Of a stretch of 64,000 nt of DNA, positions 1-11,929 are shown in pieces. A program made the translations under genes and the position numbers. The stretch comes from Sanderia malayensis (taxonomy: Eukaryota > Cnidaria > Scyphozoa > Semaeostomeae > Pelagiidae): contig RQOL01000906.1 of the NCBI GenBank assembly GCA_013076295.1, positions 4,526,001 to 4,590,000 on the forward strand, read 5' to 3'. The notes below the pieces were generated by a model that saw only the letters and a list, made by a program, of their open reading frames with translations, was not told the DNA's origin and ran no database searches. The first letter of the stretch is position 1. Each line of letters starts with the position of its first letter.

Positions 1-3000
1 GCTTCGTCGTGCCGGCTTTGTTTGTTGTTGAATTGAATGGTTAATAATAGGCATGCGTGGAAATGGGAATCAGCTGCGTTTGAAAGTGTCTGCTTTGTAT
101 CAGAGACCTTGTTCCTATTTCGGTGTTGGAAGCGGAAAGGTCTTGATAACATCGATAACCGAGCAAGGAAATTGCCTGGCCCAACTGGCAACCGGGTTAA
201 TTTCTGCAAAAGGAATGGTTTAAGTGCAACCGAGGTTGTTTTTAATATCAAAGTGTCGACTCTTGTCTTTTCAATGCTACATTGTTGTATTGCGAGGGGC
301 TGTTCATCACCATTGAATCTCAATAAAGTAAACTTTAAAGGGAACCAGAAAGTACTGTTGGTGTTTTTGTAGCTTTTACTATTGAGGATAAACCGTTGGT
401 ATTCAAAGGTGGAGTAAACTATGAAGTCTGTAATAAAGATGGTTTATTTTGTCAATGTTCTACTTTGACAACAACAGCAACACTTATGTAGCCAGACAAA
501 TTACAACGAAGCCAATTGGCATTAAAAAATACATCTCTGCGCCCGATTTAGCTTTAGTATATTCAACTGACATACACAGTGTACAGGATATGCCTACAAA
601 TTCAAATCCTATGTTTTTGTTTTCTCCCTTGCAAAGTTGACCAGATTAGTAAACATACAGTGTGTGCGTGAAAAATAAGATCAAATTTATGAAGAATCAT
701 AACGGTTTGGTGAATCTGTTTATCAGTTTGTTGTGTCTCTTGGGTCAACTGTTCATCCTGACTCCATTGCATGCGCCAAAACTCAAAGTCACATAAGGAT
801 TATCCGAATTTTTCATGGGCTAAGCTTAATTAGGCCTAATTGGGCCTAATTGAGTTATCTCTTAACTATTTAGCTATGGACGTAAGACGCATTCCTGTTT
901 ATTGAGAAGCAGTTACTGTTATACAATGCAGAAACTGTGCTTTCACAGCTTCGAAGTAAAACCGAACAACATTGGTCTAAGTCACGTGGTTAAGTTAGTG
1001 ATGATTATCGTTAAACTATAACGCAAAATGAGAATGAGGCCTGGGGATGATTCAGAATACAATTTTCCCCTGTTTATAACTTACACAACACAAAGCGACA
1101 TTCTTCAAAGCCCTGCTGGATTAAGGTAATCTTAAACTGTATAATTAAGTTATGGGACTTGTTCAATGCTAAAACTTTGCAATTTGTACTCGGTTTGTTA
1201 ACCCGGTGATGCACTCACAGCAGTTACAATAAATCTAGTTAATGGTCTTTGATTTAAAACAATTCAAGGTACCAAAAATATTTCTGTAATTGAATTTGAA
1301 GCAGTCATAAGCTTTTTAACTGAATCTTTCAGATAAAAATCAGGCTTTTCATGATAGCAAATCCAGGTTGCTTTCATGAATCTTTCCTTGTTTTACCAAA
1401 TCAAAATTAACATCTAACTTCATTTATTCATATCACTCCCATCCGAGTTGTATTCTCTTAAACGATAATATAATTAGATCTCACATATTGTTGAGGATAA
1501 GTTGAACAGTATTTCATTCATGTTTCCTTTTAGTTGTAGAGGGCTTACTGTCGCGTGAACCTGCTCTCCTTTCTGTCTTTATATTTGCCCTTTATTTCCA
1601 GTATGCTTTCACAGTGAACACTGATCTCTCAGGCCCGAACCGGGTAGCTAAAGTGCTCCAGTCCCTCCCCTTAATAGTTCACAAAAATTTGCTTTTTAAT
1701 CTCCATTTATAAATTTGATGCAGGTTAATATTAATTGATTACACCAAGATCATCATTTTGCAGCAATTAAACAACGAAAACTGTCCAATCGGGACGTTTC
1801 CAGAAATAACAAGGGTGTGGTCTCAAAGTTTCTCTCGGGGCACTCCCCCTCCCAGCGATCCCTATTTGATCCAGCAGCATGCAAACATCAAAATTTTTCC
1901 GATGGCCTTGTCTTTCTCACTCCCTTCTCTCGTGTTTTCTAATCTCTTTTGCTATTTTGCAAGACGTAGACGTAGATTAGTGAGTGATATTTCTTTGCAT
2001 CAGCACGCAAAACCTCACTTGTTGTTCATGATGCCCAAGGTCCCTCATTTGAAAACATGTCATTAACCTGCAATTTGTGGCCATCAGTTGTAATCTTTGT
2101 CATCTTTGTAAATGCCTCATGATGCCAAATCCCAACAGTAAGTTATTCATCACACTGAATATTCTACATTGTTAGATAAGCATCGACTAATGAAAGATTT
2201 ACATATAGATAAACTAATATCCGTTTTCATGCCCCTCGCATTGTTGTAAACAAGGTGAAAGTTCGAACAGCTCGTCTGCTCTGAAGACAAAAACAACAAG
2301 TCTCAAGTTTGTAGTAATAACTTCAGTATAATTCCTATTTTACTGATTTTTGCGATAGGCCTGCATGGTATTTGTTAATTTCTGTGCCATGTTTAGAAAC
2401 TTTAGCATCTCTACTTGCATTTTAGCGACTTAGTCTAAAAATAATTGCCTTCAATCGGCATAGTCGCATCATCTCCGATCAAACCTTTTCTAAGCTGTTT
2501 TATTCTGCGCAAATTAACAATGGCTACAGTTCTTTTATCAATGGTTTTATTTGAAAGTAGAGGCGGAGCCAAGGTAGGAGTGGCATTTGGGGCAGCCAGC
2601 TTAGGCAGGCTTACATTAGCAAAAAGATAGCTCTGTTCTCCTTATCAAACCTTGGACATAATTACGTGAGAAGTATTGCAAGAATACGTGCAAAAATTCA
2701 TGTGCATTGACCATAACGTGGAACATCACCATAGTTATGTGACTTCACATAACTAACTAAACATCTGGTCACTTAACTACAATTAACCTACTCTCTGATA
2801 TCAGAAAGAATTTTAAAGCTCCTTTCTAGTTTTAATATCGGTGTGATGATTAAAAACAGTGACATGCCTCCAGTGGGATAATGCACTGTGTGCACTTTTA
2901 AGCACAAAACTAAGGATCCCCGAGAAATTTCTCGAAAAAACGGGCTTTGGATATGACACAATTTTAGTACAGAGTACAGAGTCCCAAAGACACAATTTTC

Positions 3001-3854
3001 ACTAAGGGCCCCGAACTGCTCCGTTACGCCACTGCACAACTCCATTTTGTTTCCTTCCTATTGAGCGTTTCCTCGAATCTAACCCCATCTGTCCTCGGAT
3101 TTTATAATATCTGTAACATCTCAGTTGTCAGTATGAGAATATCTACTGTTACAAATTTACGCTATCCTACTTATCTTTACTGTCCACGTGTCTTTGATTC
3201 ATATCACAGCTTTCATTCGTATCGTATATCCGCAACAATAAAGGAAGAATTTACAATACACACTATACGCCGTATTTAATAAGCGCCTGTTATCCCACGT
3301 AGGTTACGCACATAGTTTTAATTCGAGGAGCGTTTGAAGAAAGGGCGCTTATCAAAAATAGAGGCGTTTGTTAGAGTGGGTGTGTAAGAAAATTGGGCGG
3401 AAAATCAGAAAAGAAAAATAGTTATTACTGAAGATAAGACTTTAACATGCCTATACCAATGTGGATTCTAGTTTATTACTACTGAACGCGAGAAAACAAT
3501 GGGTCTTTGCCAAGCTTTGGTTACTAGCTGAATGCAATTGAGGTTGGATCTTTGGGTTGTTCCGAAAGCAAACGGGTCGTCCTTTGTTTTGGTCGCCCGT
3601 TCGCTCGCCTGTCCGTCCCTACTCCGCCTCTACGGTAAACAGCAACACAGAGAGATGTTATATAACAGCGACGCACTGTTACGAACTCAGTTGACAAGAC
3701 CCTTTCCTCCTGCAAGTTGGAAAGAGCAGATAACAACCCATCGACTTTGGATCGCAGAGAACTTTGGATCAGCATTTGAATAACCAGGAACATTTATCAC
3801 CAAGAGCTTTGGAACACCAGAAGCTTTCTACTTTGTCGTCGTGGTGAATTAAGA
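1..3854. other. Intergenic, no recognised gene
   Basis: I find no reading frame in this stretch that resembles a known protein, and no tRNA or rRNA. The longest frames (about 110 codons at 37-372 and 100 codons at 1758-2066) lack recognisable domains and convincing splice context. At 3023-3034 the plus strand reads GTTACGCCACTG, the reverse complement of a CAGTGGCGTAAC end typical of hAT-like elements, but no partner end was found. The last 350 bp before the signal-peptide exon at 3855 are more GC-rich and may be promoter or 5' UTR. Confidence 0.5.
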
Positions 3855-6800
3855 ATGAAGCAGTTGCATTTCTTTTGGACTACTATCACTATCGTGCTCT
3901 GTACTTTGCTGGTGGATTTAAAATGCTTCACAGATGCAAGAGCCGTAGACGAACAGACAAATCTTGTCAAGAAAAGAACAGCAAAATCATCATCATTACA
4001 ATCGGTGAGTTTTTTACAGATTTTTTCTTTCATTTGGCTTTTCAGACTCTTTTTTGCAAAGTTCATCTTATATCACCTTGTTAGTTCGTTTAGCTCTGCT
4101 TTAAGCTATCAATTGATTAGTTTCCATCTTTAGTTGTGACTAGTATTACAATGCTTTAATCGTTATCATTTTAACTTTTCGTAAGACTTTTTATTAGTTG
4201 TAAAAAGCCCATTTGTTATTTCGTTTCGCACAACGAAATGTACTCGAATTTGCGGGTCAAAATTATCAACAACTTCAACAAAAGCCCTCTTTCCAAAAAA
4301 CCTTAGTGGTATATAGTTTATTCGAGCTAATATTCGATAAATTTGATGATACATTTTTGAGAAAATTGAATCCAATTTGTCTAAAGAAATTGGCTGCAAC
4401 TGCCTGACAACATTCGATGTTTCGTACGCAAACTTGAATGAAGTCGTTTTGTTCAATACGAGTGCTCTATTTTAATAATTAGAAATAGTATATCTTCACA
4501 GGAGAAAATACCTCATTATTGACAATGATATTATTTCATGCGTTTTGCGATTTGGTTTGGAAGTGTTTGGGATGCTTTCCGAGTGTCTGGTGTCTTTTGC
4601 ACTACACGTGTTGTGTGGCTTGTAACAGTCAGACATGGAATCGTTTTGTCTGCATGGCGATATAATCTAGATTTGAATTTCACGCAAAATGTTAACATAT
4701 GGGTACATTGTGATTGAATGACCTTTGCTTTCAATTACATCAAATCAGAATAAGCATCAATTTCTCACTCACTAACAATTCACATTCAAAATGTTCAAAT
4801 GACTTTGAAAATTTGTGATATTTCGAGTCCCATATTTGTCTCATATATGTCCATAAAGGTTAAGAATTTACAAGAAATTTTACACCTATCATTATATCAA
4901 TCACATGAATTATGTAATATATTTCCAAAACGAACAGCGTTGATCTCATTTAGAAATACGAAATCCTATCTTTGCCCTACTTTAACTACTAATAATCCTA
5001 CCATTTTCGCGCCATAATAAATCAAAATTTATGCGATTAAAACTGAAACTTTCTTTTTATGATCTCAAATCTTCCACAGGTCATTTCTTGGTGATAGTTT
5101 TATTAGTTAAATTGCTCTTTTGTGCAATTAATGAGCTTATTTTGCTTCTTCAGTAGTCATGTTAGCTTGTTAGCAGTAAATGATACATTCTTAGTCTGGT
5201 CAAAGTATAAAGAGTTGAATGTTATGGCTATTTCAGGTCTTATTTAACGAACTGCTCAGTAAATCGAACTGAAAATCTCCCCTTTGAATTGGCTTACGTT
5301 ACTCACAATAGATCAAGTCTAGAAATAGCAATGTATGGCTTTCGAACGAAGCTTTTCTACCGGACTTGAACCGCGAACCCATCTAACGTCGATTACGATA
5401 ACAGGAATTCGAGTGTAGCAATTGTTTCTGCATCAAATCTGCATCAAATCGTTATCAATACACACTGTTATTACCACAAAAGCAGCTTGTTGGTTTTTCC
5501 ATTGGATGCACACGTCACAGGAAACGTCTTGGTTCTTTTTTTAACTTGTGGCCGGGGATTGGAAGAGAAGAGCCTGTATGCCCTCTTTTTACAGGAAACG
5601 GGCTTGTGAGAAACCAGCATGGTGCTGGAGACCCAGAAATCTAAGAAACCTGTAGAACTGACCCACATTTTTTGAGAAACATCAAAACAAATTATATCTA
5701 TCTTATTTGTGTGTACTTTGAAGATCAATCAAAACGATATTCTTGTTGATGCTTTATATGAAAGCAAGAAACCGTAAAGAGACGCTTAGTATTTAAAGCT
5801 GATTGAAAACGAAGACACTTTCTGACAGGGTTCGAGCTTTTTATAAAAATGGTGTATTTTAAGGCTAATCTCCAGCTTGCTTTCCCCTTTTGCGATGAAT
5901 TATCGTAGCCCAAAGGACACGTGAGCTGTTTACCAATTTATTCTTGCTTGAAGCAGCTATTAGTGAAACTAATGAAGTCATACTGTGCTTTATTAAAGCC
6001 GTGTGGCATTAAGACTTTGATACTACACTCAGTGGCAGTAATGTAGTAATTGCAGTCCATAGAACTAAGTTTAATTGGCCCATTTGACTACTCAAAGTTG
6101 TAGGACACCCTTTTGACCAATGTTCTTTCGGTTAACTGCAAAAACTAAGCAGCTCCAACTGAAGTTGATGGTATCAAACAGTAACTTGCCCTTGCGAGAG
6201 AACTGCAACAATTGTCAGTATAAACCAAGCAATGATCTCAGGGATCCAAAGCTTGTTAATTTAAAATCCAAAGCTTTGTTTAATCCAAAGCTTTGTTTAA
6301 TAAAGTTCCCCTGGGGTTGGGGAACTTTATTAAACAGAAAATATGTTCTGCACTGTGAAGCAATAAGAGGAACCAAATGTTTAGTTTGTCGCTTGGAGGG
6401 CTGGTTATATGGAGAATCTAATCTCAGATTGGGGACAGCTTGGTTTAAATGAACATGGTCCTTTTAAAAAGGTGCAAATCGCCATCCGTGTAATTATTTT
6501 CTTCATCTATGCTCATACACACAAAACTCGTAGGTGTCTTGTGTTACAAAATCATAAAGAGCACCGAATGAAGCGTTGCAAGAAATTAATATGCCACACA
6601 CAAAGAAACTTTGATGTTTTCCCTTGAGCTGGCAAAACAACATTTCATTTCGCTATTTCGCTTTCATTGTGAAGGGCAAAGCAAACAGCACAAGAATTCA
6701 TCTCGTTATTGCATATTAAAATTAGTTTCCCATGTAAGCAGCTTAATTTTTTGCTTGAAAATGTTTTATTGATCTGGGTAGAGTCACGGTTGGTTTTCAA

Positions 6801-9800
6801 GGATTCTGATCTAATTGAAAGACTTAGCCTGTCTAACAGGCTTAACCATTGCCATAGCTTTCTCTGTAAATCCAAAACATTCATTCAAACCCTCAGCATT
6901 TTCGACTGCTTAATTAAAATGTAACAACCTCAGGAAGTTTACCGTTGTTTTCACTCTACCATATGACGTACTTTACTTTGAAAATGGAACTGAGTGGTGC
7001 TTTTTACGGTATCGTAACACACAGAAAGCTTATTTTTGAGATCGACTACGCCGGGTAGTTGCAAACAGCTTTTTTAATAACTGTATGTACCTCATTTCAC
7101 GTTTTTCTCACGCTAAGACATCATGAATTTCGTCTTGTGGCCTTGTCAAAAAGCATGGTCCATTATTACTTAAATGTGATTAAGAGTCTATACTGCAGCT
7201 AGCAAAAGCAGCTAATTATGATTAGAAATTGATGCTACTTTCTCGAATTCTACCACATGTTGACAACATCAGTAGTGAGAGACTTAAAGCACAAATCTCG
7301 TTTTCAAAAGGAGGGTATAGGATGGGAAAATCAAACTCATTCAATCGGTTATGCATAAACACATAGAGTGATCAATTAGCAAAGTAGCTAAAGAACATCA
7401 TAACATAATTGTAGCAAGCAACAGTACTTCATTGAAGAACCAAGGAAGACAACTATTAACGCCAATACAATTAACAATTGTGGCCTGGCCAGTTTTATTG
7501 GTCTCGTCTGTTACTGTCTCCAAATGCTATAGTCTCAATTTTCATTGCTCTATCTGCGGTCTCAGATAAAAATAATGCTGGTGAAGAAAGTTATTGATAT
7601 CATTATCTGCATTATCTATCACGCTTATAGTCGTCTTATCGCATATGCACCGCAAATTCGATTTGTCGGACAGTTAAAAATCGTCACACGCAATACGCCT
7701 TATGCTTGTCTCTTTGCGATGGCTCTTACAATTTCTCAACTATTAATTATCAATGTGCCGACAAAAATATCCCACTTAGTGACGGAAGTGTATGAGCTGC
7801 GTTATTTTAGCATTCGTCACATCAGATTATTTTCTTTCTTACTTCCCAATAAGATTATAAATTTTTCTTCCTTCAAATAGATAGATCCATATATATGATC
7901 CATATTTCAATTAGGCCCGCAGCCCATGTTAGTTTTTTATTGTAATTGCAACTTCAATTGTCCTTGCCTTCTGGGATACCTGAGGAAGCTTTTACCATGA
8001 TACCTTGCCCAGCTGTGAATCAGTGCTGTGAGATACCATAATCCTTTACGGGCTTGTAAGAATCTTGTTGTGATTGTATGTGATTGTGGCTTGTGAGCGA
8101 TAAAAAGGAAGCAATAAGAAACTGGTTTATGAAAAACGTGAACTAGGGTGGCCAACAACTTAAGAAGCATTGGTAACAGGGCCAAGACTTATCAGCTGCA
8201 AAGTTTCAATTCTTAAAAAAGAGTCCATTCACTTGAGTTTGTTTACGGAATTGTCTCTCATCTTCATAATAAGAGTTTCGCTAGTTTTGTGTGGGAGAAA
8301 TTGTAATGCTCGACTTTGATCTGCACGGGCTGTTCCGACAATCTGGGGTCATATCCATCCCAAAACACTCAACTTCTAAACAATAAAATAATTTTCGATC
8401 CGAAAATAACAAACCAATTATAAGACTCAGTACTAAAGCGCCAAATTGTTACGCCAAATTAAAAAGCTTATGGTCAAAGTGCTGACCAAGACTTCTTGTA
8501 ACGTGTATTATATATATGTACACATTTGCAACAAATATCTAACTTGGTCCCATTTATTATTCAGCTGAGTGAACACAATCATGCTGGCTTTGAAATGTTT
8601 TCCATGATGGACTATCCTCACAAGAAGCTGCAAATGTACGCCGCGGATCCGGTGCAGAGATTGTTGTACTCAACCAAAGATCTGGGACACATCAATGGCA
8701 TACTCACAGATAAAGATGTCATCGAAGTCGAGGACATGGATTGGCACGAACAACAACAACAACAACTTCAAAAACAAAAGCAACAACAACAGCAACAACA
8801 AAAAGTACAGCAGCAACAACAATTGGAGCAGCAACAACAACAATTGGAGCAGCAACAACAACAGTTGGAGCAGCAGCAACAACAGTTGGAGCAGCAACAA
8901 CAAATAGAGCAGCAGCAACAACAATTGGAGCAGCAGCAACAACATTGCAGAACAACAACAACTGGAGGCAACAAAGAGCAACAAACAATTGGAGCAGCAG
9001 CAACAACAGCTGGAAAAGCCAGAAACAGATGACAACAAACGGCCTGGAAATGAACAGCAGTTCAACAACCACGTTTCCAACGAACACCGCTACCAGAATC
9101 CGGTTACTGTTGAACCATTGGAGCAAAGAAATGTGCCAACACGTAATGTCGGATTCAGTCCGAATTCAATTCGAGCCTCAGATATCGAATTTTTTAACAA
9201 CGCTGCCAAAATGACAAAGAGCAGGCCTACCAAGAAAGTGACGTCACTGAGAAACACATGGCCCACTGTCAATCGAAGGAAGTATCCTCCAACTAAAGAG
9301 CGCCTGCGCAGTCTCATGAAGCACATTTCCACACTTTTGAAGGAGAATGTAGCAGGCAGCGAGCCCACAAAGCCAGTTACTAAGAATTGCGAAGACAACA
9401 AGGTGTCTACACAGAAAGAAAACTCCATAAGGAAAGAAAGAATTTCTAAAGTCATTGAATCGAATCAAGGAAACTTCATTACGGAAAATGGCAATGAAAA
9501 CCAATTTCACGGAGTCCGAGTACTTCCACAGCGCGTGAGGTCTGGCGGTGGAAACAGCAAGCGGAGCGGTGCCGTTGAAACGGACAAATCTGATGCAAAA
9601 CGCATGCAGCTGGGAAACTCATTGCACGACTCTGCTGTGACGTCACATCCAATCACGAAAGCTTCAACGTCCCACAATATCGAAAAGGGAGAAAGGAAAG
9701 AAAACGAAGTCGAAATGGAGCCTTTAACTGAAGAATTGAAGTTGATTGTGAGCTCTACTGCTGTTCCAAGCAGCCATGAACAAACGACAGTTGAAGTGAC

Positions 9801-11270
9801 GCGAGCTCCAACTACAACAAGACTTGTAACAACGACTGGCCTTTTGAAAACAACGAAGGAAAAGAACGAAAAGTTGAGTCCAAATCGAAGACGGCGATTA
9901 CAGCAATGGTGAACACAAATCTGGTAAAATCGTGTCCAGAGCGACCCTTGATAGAAACATGGATAATCGAGTTAAACCGGTCATACCTGCTCGCATTTTC
10001 AAAATCCGAGAATGGCACTTGCCAGTGTTTACAATGAGAAAGCCGTGTCCACTGAGAGCCGACGCACTGATTCGCACCAATAACAACAAAGTGATGGCTA
10101 TCGATGGATCCATGATGTACATTATTGGCAGAACAGGAGTAGAAGCAGGACCGATGCCGCTCAAAGAATACTGGCCTGAAGTTATCACTCCCATCAACGA
10201 TGCTTACATCCGAATGCAAGATCATGGATCTGTTGTGTTCTTCCAAGGAAGGTATGATATGCTAGTGCTAAGCACATGTTTTTATTTATTTCATCAATTC
10301 CTGGTGTAATTGATTGTCGTTGATTCGGCTCTATCGCTATTCGTCCATTACCTACTCCGCCTACCCTATGAATGTCGACCCATTGCATACTAAATTTTAG
10401 TCACATTTGGTCGGATAGTTAACCCTGAAAGAGACCTTGCAAACGTATTACCTACGTTGGGATTTCGTCATGTCATACCGACCGAGGGTGAATTTTACTA
10501 TGAACTACAAGATGTTTTGCTTGGTTAGTCACTGGCGTAGCTGCGATTTGGCGGCGAAGGAGCGAAACCAGGACAAATTCCGACAAACGTAAAATTTGCA
10601 TTGTAAATTTTCCGACAAATTTTCCGACAAGCAGCTGGAAACGTTTGGTGGAGGGGCAGCTGCCCCCCTGCCCCCCCTATAGCTACGCCACTGTGGTTAG
10701 TATTTAAAGCTAGTTGTGTTGGGGAGGGGCATAGGTCTATGCTGATGATGGTGTGAAGTGAAAACACTCTTGCTTGAACTCCAAACACTTATGCAAATAT
10801 TCATCTCCGTGTTCTTCTTTTCAAAGCAAACGATCATGAAGCTTATAGACTTTATTCTTAATTTAAGCTGTACATGATCTGATCTCTTCTACAGATACGC
10901 GTCCTATTACAACGACAAACTTCTTGGGGAAGGGCCAACGGATATTGCCGCTCTGGGCTTACCACGCCATATGACGTCATTTGATGCCGTTTCAACCTGG
11001 ACGGGTAATCGGAAAACCTACTTCTTCAAAGGCTCGAACTACTGGCGCTACAACGAGGCTTACCGCAGGTTCGACCATGGCTACCCGCGATCCATCAAAC
11101 GCAATTGGAGGGGCCTTCCCGACCATGTTGACACTGCCTTCATTGCACCGAACCATCACATGTACTTCGTCAAAAATGGCCTAATCTACAAGATGGGGTA
11201 CCACACGGCTAAAGTCAAATACAGGTACCCGAAACGACTCTTTGACAGTTGCTATGAGTTCTTCATGTAA
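3855..11270 (+). CDS. Secreted glutamine-rich hemopexin-domain protein, two apparent frame breaks
   Basis: Proposed exons are 3855-4004, 8565-10251 and 10895-11270. Exon 1 encodes 50 residues beginning MKQLHFFWTT, a hydrophobic signal peptide ending near DARA, and leaves in phase 0; exon 2 enters in phase 0 (LSEHNHAG). Joining them over a 4.6 kb intron is inference. Exon 2 encodes a run of QQQQQLE repeats, a basic Ser/Thr/Lys-rich linker and the start of the C-terminal domain. Exon 3 continues in frame (QGR|YASYY). The last 200 residues look like a four-bladed hemopexin propeller: Ala-Asp/Asp-Ala blade starts, YFFKGSNYWRYN, and a first Cys (KPCP) and last Cys (DSCYEF) placed for the usual closing disulfide. 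No protease domain is present. The frame changes near 8945 and again between 9875 and 9912, so the gene is either damaged or carries assembly indels. Likely extracellular matrix or secreted; the exact role is unknown. Confidence 0.6.
4005..8564 (+). other. Long first intron of the hemopexin-domain gene
   Basis: This is a non-coding stretch between the signal-peptide exon (donor GTGAGT at 4005) and the next exon (acceptor TTATTATTCAG ending at 8564). I see no recognisable coding exon on either strand. The only notable structure is the perfect hairpin at 6295-6335, listed separately. An unrecognised small gene inside the intron cannot be excluded. Confidence 0.45.
6295..6335. repeat. Perfect 17-bp inverted repeat (hairpin)
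   Basis: The arm GTTTAATAAAGTTCCCC at 6295-6311 is matched exactly by its reverse complement at 6319-6335, with a 7-nt spacer. It lies inside the long intron of the hemopexin-domain gene. The arms are preceded by a short direct duplication of CCAAAGCTTTGTTTAAT. It could be the remnant of a small palindromic element. Confidence 0.8.
8752..9020 (+). repeat. CAA/CAG coding repeat (QQQQQLE units)
   Basis: Tandem CAA/CAG codons are interrupted regularly by TTGGAG (Leu-Glu), giving roughly seven-residue units of poly-Gln plus LE within exon 2 of the hemopexin-domain gene. The first frame break of that gene falls inside this tract, around CAACATTGCAGAACAAC near 8945, as expected for replication slippage or for sequencing error in a repeat. 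Antisense Leu/Cys-rich frames here are shadows of the repeat. Confidence 0.9.
10530..10693. mobile_element. hAT-type MITE, 164 bp, with 8-bp TSD
   Basis: The element begins CACTGGCGTAGCTGCG and ends GCTACGCCACTG, an imperfect terminal inverted repeat. It is flanked by identical 8-bp copies of TGGTTAGT at 10522-10529 and 10694-10701. Eight-base target duplications are typical of the hAT superfamily. It sits in the intron between the last two exons of the hemopexin-domain gene and has no coding capacity. Confidence 0.88.
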
Positions 11271-11538
11271 AATGTAACGTAGTTTAATGTATACTCTTGA
11301 ACTTGCGTATTTAACTGGAATTTAATGCTAGCAAGTGCTGCATAATGTATTGCACAAATGTTGCATAAGTTTCACGATTTGCATCAATGTATGTAATGTT
11401 ATGCACGAGCTGTTTAACTTTGTCACCAACTGTTATGCCGTGAGATTATACTTCAGTTCGATAAAGATCAATATCATATGTTTATTGTTGAATGTAAGTC
11501 ATGGAACTTAAATTGTATATATATATTACTATTTCAAA

Positions 11539-11544
11539 ATAAAC
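11539..11544 (+). promoter_or_regulatory. Poly(A) signal of the hemopexin-domain gene
   Basis: AATAAA lies about 270 bp after the stop codon at 11268-11270 and before the RPAP1 start at 11930. It is the best polyadenylation hexamer in the gap. The rest of 11271-11929 is AT-rich 3' UTR and intergenic sequence with no further gene seen. Confidence 0.55.
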
Positions 11545-11929
11545 TAAATCTTTTCTTTTCTTTGTAAATGTGGAATTTGTTGCAAGGTAAAATTTTTTGC
11601 AATTTTATAATTTTGTCTGTATTCCGTCAATTATTGCAATTAAACACAATTCTGACCACTTAATATTTATTATTCTTTGCATTTTTATATTTCTTCTTTC
11701 TGAATCTGGGCTTTTGCGTCTTTATTTGGGGCTTACAGCGTCGACAAACTGATTATGTGATTATAAATGAAGCCTGATCAAGTGATTGACATAATTGATG
11801 ATCAAATTTTTCCATGAGATCGAGGCAAATTGAAAATAGAGTCGAGACTGTTTAAAAATGATAGTCGAGTTCTTGGAAATTTTTTGGGGGGCGTTGCATT
11901 GCAGATTTGCAGATACGCAGATATAAGAC

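Noticed and set aside
3524..3793. Overlapping ORFs on both strands upstream of the hemopexin-domain gene
   Set aside because: Neither product resembles a known protein; the GC-richer composition fits a promoter or 5' UTR.
8670..9126. Long antisense and alternative-frame ORFs (Leu/Cys-rich, Thr-rich, Asn-rich) over the CAA/CAG tract
   Set aside because: They are mirror readings of a trinucleotide repeat and lack splice or domain context; the Gln frame links to the signal peptide and propeller.
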